Shown: positions 23,201 to 32,512 of the stretch, in pieces
Layout: each line of letters starts with the position of its first letter
Numbering within the stretch: position 1 is the stretch's first letter
Source: Takakia lepidozioides
Lineage: Eukaryota; Streptophyta; Takakiopsida; Takakiales; Takakiaceae
DNA length: 64,000 bases
Reading direction: 5' to 3'
Assembly: GCA_030704615.1 (NCBI GenBank)
Contig: CM060734.1
Location: 40,566,042 to 40,630,041, forward strand
Program-made: the position numbers and the translations under genes
Notes under the pieces: model-generated
What the model was told of the DNA's origin: nothing
Seen by the model: the letters and a program-made list of their open reading frames with translations, nothing else
The model's database searches: none

Positions 23201-26200
23201 TTACCTTCCCAAGGTAATATAACGCTCAATAGAGTCAGCCTCTTGGAGACAGAGTGTGGCCAGGACATCTGCCTTGGCCCCAGGTCCACAAACACGTACA
23301 GCTGCCAATACATCATACATGGTTTCTTCTTCCAGCCGACCAGTGACCGTTTGTTCAATCCCTGACCAGTTGGCTGTCCGGTTTGAGGCAACAGCAAAGA
23401 ACTTTCCAACATAGGGCACGACTGTTGGATTTTCTAGGCGCTCACACACGGAAGCTTTGCAGCCCTTTGCAGCCCAGTTCTGAAAGCCATTGGCAAACAC
23501 TGGGTTGCATAGAATGCTGGAATCTGTGGCCTGAGAATTGCCTGCTTGTATCTGTAAGCACACAGGCAAGCAGGTAAGATTAATGGTGAACTTGTATGTT
23601 CCAAATGGGTTGATTGCAACTACTGTGAGAGCTCAGAACTACACATACAACCCAAATGCTGACTGACCATACTCCTAGTGACAGTTTGCCAATGTCGAAG
23701 AGTTGCAAAATGGCGGTGTACCTGACTCGCACAATCAAACCAGAAGCCAATCTAAGAGGATACAAAAGAACTCTTCGACATTGGCAAACTGTCACTAGGA
23801 GTATGGTCAGTCAGCATTGGAACTGAGATGGAGGAAGAAACACAAAATGAAGTCACATCGTTTTTCACCTGTGGACCTACATTTCGGACGCACAGAATTT
23901 CCAGTAGGAGCTCGGCATAGAAAAATGACAGAAAGATAGTGCCATTTAAGTGGAAACACTTGCCTGTTTATTGACAGTTGATGCTGAAGTAACAGGGACT
24001 GGCCTTAGACAAACACTATCAACCAGCAGATCCATGCCACCTGGAGGTCCTTCCAGATACAAAACAGCTTTCTCAGGGCGCGAATCTATTAGCACTTTTC
24101 CCTGCATTCTTACCCACTCTGTGCTTGATGCACTGGCTCTGCAAGAAAAATCTAGTAATGTGAGACACCTTCTATGTCCCCAAACAAAACCCCTCCCCCC
24201 ACATCTGCAGGCAATTGGAAGTCGCACCCCACCCCCCCCACTTGATTGGGTCCATAACTTGGTCAATTTCACATAATCCAAGATGTCGGACCAATGGTCC
24301 AACATTATATCCCTATTACCATGTCCAGACAACCGCATCCACATTTGCAAACAATCAAGCATGCCTTTGCATCTGTTAGCTATTTTAGTGAGACTTGGAA
24401 CCCAGACTTACCACTAGCACGAGGCCAACCCAATCTAAATATCATCTCCTCTCTTCAGCACCCCAGGACAAACAACATGGATGCCACCTAATGCACATGC
24501 TTCTCATGAAATCCATTGAGGAAACGTCCAAACTGTACCTTCCAACAGTCAAGTACTGTGTGTTGGATCCTGGTCTCTCCAATCGCACTGATGCCAGAAC
24601 ATCGGCTGCTATTTGAGAAAAACCTGAAATCCGAACAGTAGCTGTCAATGTGTAGGTCATGTTTGGCTGAAGCAGGAGAGTAATGTCTTGCTCAATGCCT
24701 TGCCATCCTTCTTTCCTTTCAGTCGCTATGGCAAATGATGCTCCACTGTGTGCTTTGAACCCATTCCATCCATGTGAACCTGCATGCTGAAGCTTGCAGC
24801 AAAGTCCTGACCACCCTTCCAGGCCCCTATCGAAACTTGCATTCACAAGAATATTCCCCTCACAATCTTCCTTTTCTTCTTTGACAACCCATTCCTGCCA
24901 ACAATATATTGTTAAGAATTCACCAGAGATAGGAAGAGGCAGCCAAAATGTGGCAAACTGAGACAGCTTGTGACTAGTTTGTACCATAAAAGAAATGAAC
25001 TCATAAGACCTTTGCCATGGACAGGGAGTTAGACAGAGTTACCTGCTGCAGCGCTGATGGTAAAATAGAGAAGCTCTTGACAAGTAGATCAACGCCACCT
25101 GGCGGACCTTCTAAATACACTAAGGCTTTGTCTGGCAGAGTGTTCACGTGCAGCTTGCCCTTCAACAATGTCCACTCTCCCCTTGACACTGTTCCACTGC
25201 ACTTTACAGAGGAGGACACAAAAGGCCAAAAGAAGCAGACTGTTAACAACTAATGGATAGCTACCGACTTTTCCATATGACAAAGTCATCCACAAAACAT
25301 GAAAGTCAGCTTAAACACGTTAGTTTGTACTACAACAAGTAGTTTCCCAAGTCCACATGTTGTAAGGGTGCAAACTTTCCAGAGCAAGGAAAATTGGCAC
25401 CAACAGCTTTTACTGATAACATTGCCAAACATTTAAGATATGCAAAATATATACAAGTGGAGATATACCTGGCAAGAGTGATGTAGTTCACATCTCCTCT
25501 AGAGCTCTCAACTTTCATGGTAGCAAGCACATTAGCAGTATCCACTGGACCCCTGATAGATGACCAGGCTTCCACAGTGTACTCCACATCTGCCTGCACA
25601 CTTCCACGTGAAGTGCTCTTATTTGCACAATACAATTGATGTGCTAGGTCTTCGACCACAGGTTAGAATATTTTCAAGTTTCTTTATTTCGTTACAGGTT
25701 TGTGATGTTTGGTAATAGTTTGGAAATTACTTTTGGTCCCATGGACCGCTCGGGCATCCAGTGGACGTTTTATACTTTATTCTTCCCTCCCCTCTCTCGT
25801 AGGTTTAGCTGCTGCAAGATCTCGTCAACATGCATACTCCAATCCTGCATCCACTACATGTTAATTATTTCAAATCATTTTGTGGTGTGGACTAACATTC
25901 AGGACTGTGTGAAAAGTGGAACTTGTATCAGCTTATAACTTAGGCATACTCAATCTTATAGGAAGACAACAGCAGACTACATACTGATAGTATGATATAC
26001 TACATACTGCATGGTACTATCATGTTGTACTTGCTCTAGATTTTTAAGAATCACTTCGGAGTATCAAAATCCTCATGGAATTCTGCCTCACAAGAGTCAT
26101 TGATAATAGACTGGATAGTGACTGATTTATGCCCTGCTCCTCTGGAGTGGAGGGACTTACATCCAGTCATTGAAGCTTCTTCCTTTCACTGAGGAATTGC

Positions 26201-27066
26201 CGTGTTTTGGAAGAATCCACAATCGGCCTCTCATTATCAGCTTGGAATACTGCACTGACTTTTACTATAACCAAACTTTCCAGGTAATACAAACCCACTC
26301 CATGTCACTACCGAAACAGAAAATGTCAAATGTAACGAAGCATTTTCAATACTAGAGACTACTCATGTTTGCATGGTCGATAATTGTATTGCACAGTTCG
26401 GCATTCAGTGGGCACTGCACAATTCGTTCACAGATTCGTTCACAGTTGATTGGGAGGCTTCTTGCATTCAATCATGGCTAACCAGGTCGGGCTCACCTGA
26501 TTGCACAAAGTCATACACTACCCACAACTTCCGAGCTGATCACCCTTAGTACCATCAGCATGCCACTGTGCTTATGCATTCAGCCCTGCAATCACGGTCG
26601 AGGCTGGCGATTGCGCACTTTCGGCACAAGTTCCGTAGTGAATCGCTCATAAATTAGAATCTCCGGTATAAACATATGGAGAAAATTACGGTCTCCCCGT
26701 ACAAAGGGGTTCGTAATGCAATCTCGTCAGGATGTGAATCACACCAAATCTTGTAATCAAAGCCAGACCTTCAAGAACCCTACAGCATTGAGCTTGGTGA
26801 GTTGTTACCTTCAACCGATCGCTGACGTCCTGTGCGATTCCCTGCCATCCTTGAGTGCGATTATGGGCAACACAGTAGAACTGGTGTCCACCGGTGGCCC
26901 CGTCACAATGCAGAGGTGCATCGCTGATGGCAAGTGAGCAGCACAGGGGCTGCCAGCCATGGGCAGACCCCTGGGTGAACGTCGAATTCACAAGGAGATT
27001 CTTCGTGGAAGCCGTAGCCAGATCCAACCCCAGAGCTTCCAAAGATCTTATCACAGAAGAACCCAT
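14251..27066 (-). CDS. GH10 endo-xylanase with four CBM22 modules, twelve exons
   Basis: Exons from 5' to 3': 26809-27066, 25469-25593, 25043-25196, 24539-24894, 23964-24138, 23205-23551, 20171-20348, 19478-19964, 19025-19089, 18011-18241, 16622-17188, 14251-14571. Phases agree throughout and give 1087 residues. All introns look GT-AG except the one after 23964, whose donor is GC in an ideal CAG/GCAAGT context. The protein is the plant Xyn10 type (Arabidopsis XYN1/RXF12 class): carbohydrate-binding modules, then a retaining endo-1,4-beta-xylanase acting on cell-wall xylan. Arabidopsis XYN1 has three CBM22 modules by memory; this has four. No N-terminal signal peptide is evident, as in related plant proteins, so an upstream exon cannot be excluded. 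Introns hold LINE, SINE and hairpin sequences. Confidence 0.92.
15300..16303 (+). mobile_element. LINE family B fragment in xylanase intron 11 (antisense)
   Basis: Two frames, up to 15642 and 15710-16252, encode PTKKWLFDTVVSP, YGCEFWAPG, EKNLEPLQSSFLQAMLG, then FYRETFLVLRDDRIL and the zinc finger CPTC-x-GRSQ with HFFFYCP. The tail carries GAGCTTTCCGCGGATGTTAT and ATTTCATTTC. A short deletion and a frame break near 15640-15740 separate the two frames. It is antisense to the xylanase gene. A tiny family A insertion sits inside it at 15904. Confidence 0.85.
15904..15926 (-). mobile_element. 23-bp LINE family A insertion with 16-bp target duplication
   Basis: The bases TTGTACTCATAAGACGTTGT plus three more are the reverse complement of the extreme 3' end of LINE family A. 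They are flanked by ACAACCTACGGATAGA at 15888-15903 and again at 15927-15942. Other family B copies (for example 41205 and 9980) have the target once and no insert. This is therefore a minimal target-primed insertion. Insert plus duplication is 39 bp, so the host LINE reading frame stays open. Confidence 0.9.
17390..17692 (-). mobile_element. tRNA-derived SINE in xylanase intron 10
   Basis: On the minus strand the element starts near 17690. It has an A-box-like TGGCACAAGGCC (17665-17676) and a B-box GGTTCAAATCC (17636-17646) at tRNA-like spacing: an internal RNA polymerase III promoter. A tRNA-unrelated body of about 240 bp follows, rich in GGGTGAAC and TGTGTGGGTACC-type strings. The 3' border near 17390 is a guess, since no second copy is in the window. 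Confidence 0.7.
18446..18945 (+). mobile_element. LINE family A fragment in xylanase intron 9 (antisense)
   Basis: The copy matches 7640-8146 closely, from GATCTGAAGGGCCTACCTAC through the ORF end and GGCCACAAGGCTACAGCAAA to TTATGAGTACATTC. The reading frame is broken. It stops 80 bp short of exon 19025-19089. Confidence 0.8.
20814..21745 (-). mobile_element. LINE family B fragment in xylanase intron 6
   Basis: On the minus strand the order is the YGCECWAPG-like block, an ATSIILKNAGLRTSWYAWV block, ETFWSSVKIES, then a zinc-finger remnant HFFFHCPFYYEIRERF, and a 3' tail at 20814-20860. Several stops and frame shifts show it is old. It is in gene-sense orientation. Related sequence may extend to about 21850. 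Confidence 0.75.
22024..22205 (-). mobile_element. Tandem LINE family B tail fragments
   Basis: Two successive 3' ends are visible on the minus strand. One is at about 22024-22066 and a second at 22062-22170; each carries the AAAGCTC(A)AGAGCTTA(T/C)GGGACA motif and GAAATGAAATG simple repeat. They sit directly before a longer copy at 22217, which suggests repeated insertion at or near A-rich LINE tails. Confidence 0.7.
22217..22857 (-). mobile_element. LINE family B, 5'-truncated copy in xylanase intron 6
   Basis: The minus-strand frame at 22334-22864 encodes KLHFYRETFLVL, LRALGRFRVGFRNLRIETG, the zinc-finger region CPACAGPN with ETEEHVF, and FDYEDQKCLAAFLHEA. The copy ends in the family tail near 22217-22260. 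It is sense relative to the gene. Confidence 0.85.
22858..23165 (-). mobile_element. LINE family B fragment, internally deleted
   Basis: The minus strand again shows the family B end (LVLRDNRIL, NYLS, then a short zinc-finger remnant and the KCLAAYLHEA-equivalent), but with most of the zinc finger missing. It abuts the copy at 22217-22857. It stops about 40 bp before xylanase exon 23205-23551. Confidence 0.7.
23655..23818. repeat. Perfect 50-bp inverted repeat in xylanase intron 5
   Basis: Bases 23655-23704 are the exact reverse complement of 23769-23818, with a 64-bp loop. The arms begin AATGCTGACTGACCATACTC and run to GTCGAAGAGTT. The hairpin lies wholly inside intron 23552-23963. A transcript would fold into a long stem able to feed small-RNA processing, but no such role can be shown here. 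Confidence 0.92.
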
Positions 27067-27733
27067 ACAAAAAGGATATATATTCTCACGCTCAATGAAT
27101 CACCGCAAAAATGAGCTGACAATTTGCGATGGAAGCCACAAAGTTGAAGTTTGTTTAACGTCCAGCGGATTTACAGATCCTAGTGCTCAATGCACAGCCC
27201 ATCGAGGGCCCAACGGATGTGTCGATGCTCATGTGGGATTGCAGCATCCAGGATGCACACACTCTTCCAACTCACACTCAGATCTTTCTCCTGCTAGTGA
27301 GTAGCTGTCAGAATTCCCAAATCTGATGGAAGCAGCCACGTGCCGGTCACCTTCTGGCGCCCCAGGGGCCAGGGCGGGAAAGTGTCTAACACCCGCGCTT
27401 CTATAAGTACTCAATCTTTCAACGCAGGCTTGAAATTGAGTTGCGTGTCTCTGTTTTGGACTCACACCTGGCTTAGTGTTTTATCTGTCTCAGGTGCATG
27501 TTGGGTCTTCAAGCTTATTTGTCTCTTGAATTTTAAAGTTCCAGACGCCTTCTTAGTCCCTCTCGTTCACAGGGTAGGCTGAAGATTTTGCGGTTCTTTA
27601 TGTTTAGGCAGTCTGTTTCCCTTTTGTCTCTTTGTAAAAGAAAACCCCGAGATGACGTCTAATTGTCTCCATCTCTCCTTCCATTCTTGCATCCGCACCT
27701 TAGATTGTCTGCATTTTCGAAATATTGGAGACA
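27067..27733. other. Upstream region of the xylanase gene
   Basis: This interval separates the xylanase start (minus) from the RNR1 relic (plus), which starts at 27734. It should hold the xylanase promoter and leader. No other gene is seen. Confidence 0.4.
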
Positions 27734-29823
27734 ATGTACGTTGTCAAGGAGATGGAAGGCAGGAGTCTGTCCATTTTGATGAAATCACGGCCAGTTTGAA
27801 GAAGTTGAGCTATGGATCACTGTGATGCCGTACTTGTAGCACAGAAAGTTTGTGTTGGTGAGGCACCTGGATTGGCGGATTGCTGGGGGGAGGAGTTTGA
27901 AACTCCTTACACCAAGTATGAGAGGGTGGTAACTGCACACTGCAACAGTTGGATGAATAAGGATATAAAGCCATTTTCTTGTAAACGCTTCGCTGTCATG
28001 TTTGTGACTTTAACTCTGAATGCATAACGAGCTGGTTTTTCTTGTGAATTGATTGGCTCACCTTGACTTCTCCTACAAGGGAAGGCCAAGAAAGCTACGC
28101 AAGCTCAAAAACTGTGGAACTTGGGTACGATCAGTTCTCCTAACCTGCGCACAGAGATTTTGGAACATACCAGTCCGACAAACCTTGCTTCGCGTGCTCT
28201 CGTCCGTGAGAAGGTCGGATTTGTAGCTTCCTTCACCTGTTGTCCGTAGCCATAGTGTCTGTGTCACTGTCTGTCCAGAGTTTTGGTAAGTTGTCCACAA
28301 GGGTCCCCATTCAATGTACAGTAGCTCCATGAATGGAATTTCCACAAACCTCCCCTCGCAAGGTCCTTGAGCCATCATAGTTCTGGAATATTCTCTCACT
28401 CCCTAGATGTTGGTCGTTTGCTATTGTGCTGGCAACCAAAGAATGGGCAGTTCACATTGTTTCGGGACCAATCTGATGATAGGTTGGGGGTGCATGCAGG
28501 GTGTGCCTATGGAGTCGCACCCTACCAAATTGGTGGGCAACAAAGGCCCTAAAAATCGCTTCTTCGACTTTGAGAAGTTTCGACAAGTCTGATGTGAACT
28601 GGAAGCATGTCAAGGCTTCTACGAAGATCAAGCTATTCTACAGATAGAGTTTGCTACACTCTTTGGCTCTTCTCGATCTCCTGCTTTCTCCTTGTTTCCG
28701 ACTCTACATTTATCACAATCCAGCTTTCAATAGAGGGCAATGGGATTAGTTCCTTCAGGGTGTAGATGCTCCGGGTGTTTGGTTCGTCCTCTGGACATGA
28801 ATCAGGTTCATTGATCTTCCTCACGTTAAGAGGTTTGCACCATCAGCCATCCCCAATTCATATAAAATACGGCAGCCTGCCTCCAAGAAACAGGAGGGGA
28901 GACCAACACCGAAAGTGGGAAAGTCGTTAAAAGGTATTGAGAGTAAGGATATGCTGGTGGCAAAATTCCTTATCAAATTGTTGTTCGTGGCTGGCAGATC
29001 ACAGCGTTGGTTACCTGCAATTTCAACAGGATCATCGATGTGAACTACCACCCAGTTGAGATGGCTAGATGCACAAATTTCTGTCACCGGCCAATAGGGC
29101 TTGGAGTGCGGGGACTGGCAGATACCTTCATCTTGCTTGGCATGCCCTTCGATTCTGAGAGGTCAGTTTCCTAGTAATAAATTGCAATTGCCACTTCCAG
29201 TACATATGATCAACTTCAACCCTGCCAAACATGTGAACTTCCAGTTAAAAAGTAGTGCACTTCTGACTTTGATATGCATGTCTGCACAGGCCTCGTACCA
29301 TGCATGGGCCCCAAAATTGGAAGGAAAAAATTCTACACTGAGTTGAGAATCTTATTCAGTATACCGTCTTATGCACAGGTGCAGGCCCAGAGATTGAACA
29401 GGGACATATTTGAGTTAATGTACTATCATGCTCTTGACACATCAGCCAACTTGGCAATTGAAGAGTGTGTTTGTGAAACCTATGCAGGCTGCCCCCTTAG
29501 CAAGGTAATATTCGTCTGTATATATGTGTTTCGTTTTGTGTGCAAATGATGGAAGGTCATCATTCACCTCCTACTTTTGTAGTACAAGCTGGCTAGCTTG
29601 CTCGGGATGTGCATGGATGCAAACTGATATATTTATGAACCGGGAATCCTCCTAAAGTCTACTGATATCATTTACTCAGTCCTCCACAGGAAAATTAGTA
29701 CTTGACACTGAAGTTACAACTGTATTTATGAACAGGGAATCCTCCAGCCAGATATGTGGGGGGTCCAGCCCTCTGATCGATGGGACTGGAAAGCCTTGCA
29801 GGAGAAGATCTCATTACCAACAA
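27734..29823 (+). pseudogene. Ribonucleotide reductase large subunit (RNR1) pseudogene
   Basis: Pieces matching the plant large subunit lie in order. 27734-27925 starts MYVVK and has VHFDEITASLKKLSYG in a shifted frame, then DAVLVAQKVCVG fused directly to EAPGLADCWG and YTKYER. 28080-28213 has GKAKKATQAQKLW fused to NLGTI and SPTNLAS. 28500-28586 has KNRFFDFEKF. 28998-29161 has [11 protein letters not shown] and [15 protein letters not shown]. 29385-29504 has RLNRDIFELMYYHAL. 29736-29823 has GILQPDMWGV and PSDRWDW. The intact enzyme makes deoxyribonucleotides. Here roughly 350 residues are missing between KVCVG and EAPGL and about 27 after QKLW. Frames break near 27749, 27815 and at the 29161 junction. 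The catalytic C-terminal third is absent. Confidence 0.85.
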
Positions 29824-30885
29824 GTAGGGACACATCTGAGGGACAGTACAAAACTAGCTTTAATTTACTGAAAAAGATGGTGCCCTCACCACATTGTGCT
29901 TGACCTCGTGTCATGGAAGCAGCTAGCTTTTCTTTCACCCAAGGAGGATTCAACCAATCCTCAATCCAACGGACCTCTTGTGCACTCTGCTTATCTCTGT
30001 AGTCTGGTGATCTCTGATTGGTCTGTGAAAACGTGCAGCTGAGCGGCCATGGTTTTAAACATGGCCTCCTAAGACCAAGCCCCCCCTCCCAAGTACCAGT
30101 GTTGGTATGGTATCTGGGTTTCGCAGGGTATCAACCCGGGTCTCTCCTAACCTAACCTACTGTTCTCTGTTCCCCGTAAACATTTGCAGTACCCTACCAG
30201 AAGGTTCTCGAGTTCTCTGGCGGCCCCCCAAACCCTAGGGTTCTCCTTTCCCCGCCCCCTACCAGAGCTCGACTCGTCCCTGCAGGTCTGTTCATGTATC
30301 ATGTTAATATGCACTCGGGTACTTTGTAATGTAGAGTAGAGATTTAGGGCTAGGGGCATATACTAGCAGGTCTGTTCAGGTATCATGTTAATATGCACTC
30401 GGGTACTTTGTAATGTAGAGTAGAGATTTAGGGCTAGGGGCATATATTAGCTATGTGATTATAACAATGACACTTTGATCTTCATTTGTGAGACACTATG
30501 GATGCAGCAATTCTGATTCAGTGGATAATTGTATGGGGGTTGGTATCCTATGAAATAAGCAGGTTCCCTTGTGGTATTCTTGAATATTCAAATGGCCATG
30601 TCAATATTGAATTTGAATTTGACCATTTTTATTTTATCATTTTCTTAATACCATATCCGAGTTCATGTTTCTAGGTTATTGACATTCAGAGACCATTGCT
30701 CATATCCGGATTGATATGCATACCAGATTCATACTTGAAAAAATCAGGGGCTGCATTATTGAAAAACCTACCTGCCTTGAAAAAATTCAGCACTTCATAC
30801 GAGGACCCTTCTGGTATTTCCAATTCAAGATACCATACCAACACTCGTAAACACAAGGAGAAACCCTTGGGCGATGCATCTTTAC
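29824..30885. other. Gene-free stretch between RNR1 and polymerase theta relics
   Basis: No exon matching the missing RNR1 C-terminus or the next polymerase theta exons was found. The only clear structure is the 84-bp tandem duplication at 30283-30450. Confidence 0.45.
30283..30450. repeat. 84-bp tandem duplication
   Basis: Two near-identical head-to-tail copies start at about 30283 and 30367 (CAGGTCTGTTCATGTATCAT versus CAGGTCTGTTCAGGTATCAT). They differ at two or three bases, so the duplication is recent. Confidence 0.92.
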
Positions 30886-32512
30886 ATGTGCCACCTCTGC
30901 TGGCACGGAAAGGGCAAAGGCCATTCCTGCTAACTCCGGAGCTTTGACTTCAAGATCCTGAAGTTTGGGATGCACCAGTTGCTGTGCTCTATGACATTCC
31001 TCCATATCCACCCCAAGTCCGCAATTCTCCATGTCTGCCAGCACTCCTATCTGACCACATGTGTCTTGTCACACAGCTCACCTCCCTTTCTCCCTGACCA
31101 TTTGTTGCATTCAGAAAGGTTCGTCTCAAGCCATTCCATAAACCTGATTAAATAATGGCTGATATAGCTCCTTGCTGATATAGCTCCTTCTTGTCATTCT
31201 CTCTGAGATTCCATGGATGTCATGAATTTTTTTCCTTCCTTTCTTTCACTTTGCTGGTGTGCTCCCAAGACAATCTTTTCTGTTGCATCACCAAACTCAC
31301 GTCTACCCTAAAATGACTAGAAGCGAATGGAAGCTTCAGATTTATGTGAGGTATCCCTTTGCCTAAATTTGCACCTACTTACCTGGAAAGGAACAACGTT
31401 TTCTTATGCTGCCATGATTTATGACCTACATCTTAGGGTGGTGTTACTTATAGGGATCTTTCATTATCTTTAACCTCGTCATGCTTCACTTGAGCACACT
31501 GATTGAGAGGCAGGTGATGCGGAAAGCATCATCGAATGTTCAACGAGAGTTGCCCAAATTGCAAAGGATGGAGGAAAAAAATTTACACAAGGGCATTTCC
31601 AGTTGAAGGAGAGGATCGTCGAGGCCCTCTGTCATTAACAGCTTCCAAAAGGCCGAATGCAATGCCCACACTTGTGCTGCCCGACGGCAGCAACCATTAC
31701 CTGCCACACAACCCATCTGGTTGCCCCACCTTCCTGCCCTGCTGGCAGCAGCTGCAACCTCACCAGGTAATCTCTTCTTTACTTCCTGTCAGATATATTA
31801 GCATCAACCTTCATTCATGCTGCAAGTTGCAACCTACATCTCACCTGCTGGAAAGAGGGAGGAAAGAGAGACACTCGCTTGTGCAGACAATTGCTCAAGG
31901 AATGCACAAGATGACATATAATTTTCGTTTGTTAGTGCTTCACTTTCCAGCTACAAACTTCTTAAGAAGGAAGCATAGCTTCAAACATCAGATATAGTTT
32001 GGGTTTAGCTTGAGTGGCTTATATGAGCAAAATCTCCACTCTAACCTTGTGAACCTTCAAGAAATGGTTTTATCTACTGTACCACCTGCCTCCCAAATAG
32101 CTCGTTCAATTTCAGCATATTCAACTTACACATCTAAACCATTTGCTGCACCCAACCACAGTAAAGAATGTACTCATGCCATTCCCTGTGTCGGCTTGCT
32201 TAGTTCATGACAAATGGCTCACAACGAGTGGGACATAGACATCTACCTTCAGCTCAAGTCATCGCATGCTATTAGAACAATTGTAAGTTTCTGGAGACAC
32301 ATAAACAAGCATTGCAACAAGGGTAATCAGCTGCTCAAGGGAAGCCAGGCAGCAACACGCACATCAACCATGGGCTCTTGCAGCTTTACAGCCGGTAATG
32401 CCTTGAGCTGGCTCTCTTGTGGCTTCAAGTCAATTGTATTCTGTAGGGGTGGCATATTAATTAAGCCCTGTTCTACCAAAAGCATGAACTTGGCTCTTAA
32501 GATCCTAGGCAA
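30886..32512 (-). pseudogene. DNA polymerase theta (TEBICHI-type) gene relic
   Basis: Three collinear minus-strand segments match the plant TEBICHI protein just before its polymerase core. About 32330-32512 encodes PMVDVRVAAWL. 31587-31776 encodes KRLPGEVAAAASRAGRW and NGCCRRAAQVWALHSAFWKL. 30886-31046 encodes VLADMENCGLGVDMEECHRA and APELAGMAFALSVPAE. The family is a repair polymerase for end joining. The two lower segments have good splice signals, but joining them makes a TGA at the junction. The upper segment lacks a clear donor. No later polymerase exons (motifs A-C) are visible in the window, so this is a fragment. The identification rests on remembered TEBICHI sequence. Confidence 0.7.

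Larger units (their letters stand above)
19025..27066 (-). other. Four tandem CBM22 (CBM_4_9) modules of the xylanase
   Basis: Module 1 uses exons 26809-27066, 25469-25593 and 25043-25196. Module 2 uses 24539-24894 and 23964-24138. Module 3 uses 23205-23551 and 20171-20348. Module 4 uses 19478-19964 and 19025-19089. Each starts near an N-x-x-x-N-x-x-F/L motif, has a central W-E/Q-G-I/P-x-Q segment, and ends in a V-Y-x-E/Q-G-P motif followed by G-V/M-D-L. Modules 1-3 share a split after an LAR/VGR/LGR motif in phase 2 and join at phase 0, so they arose by duplication of an exon pair. Module 4 lacks that internal intron. Confidence 0.88.
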
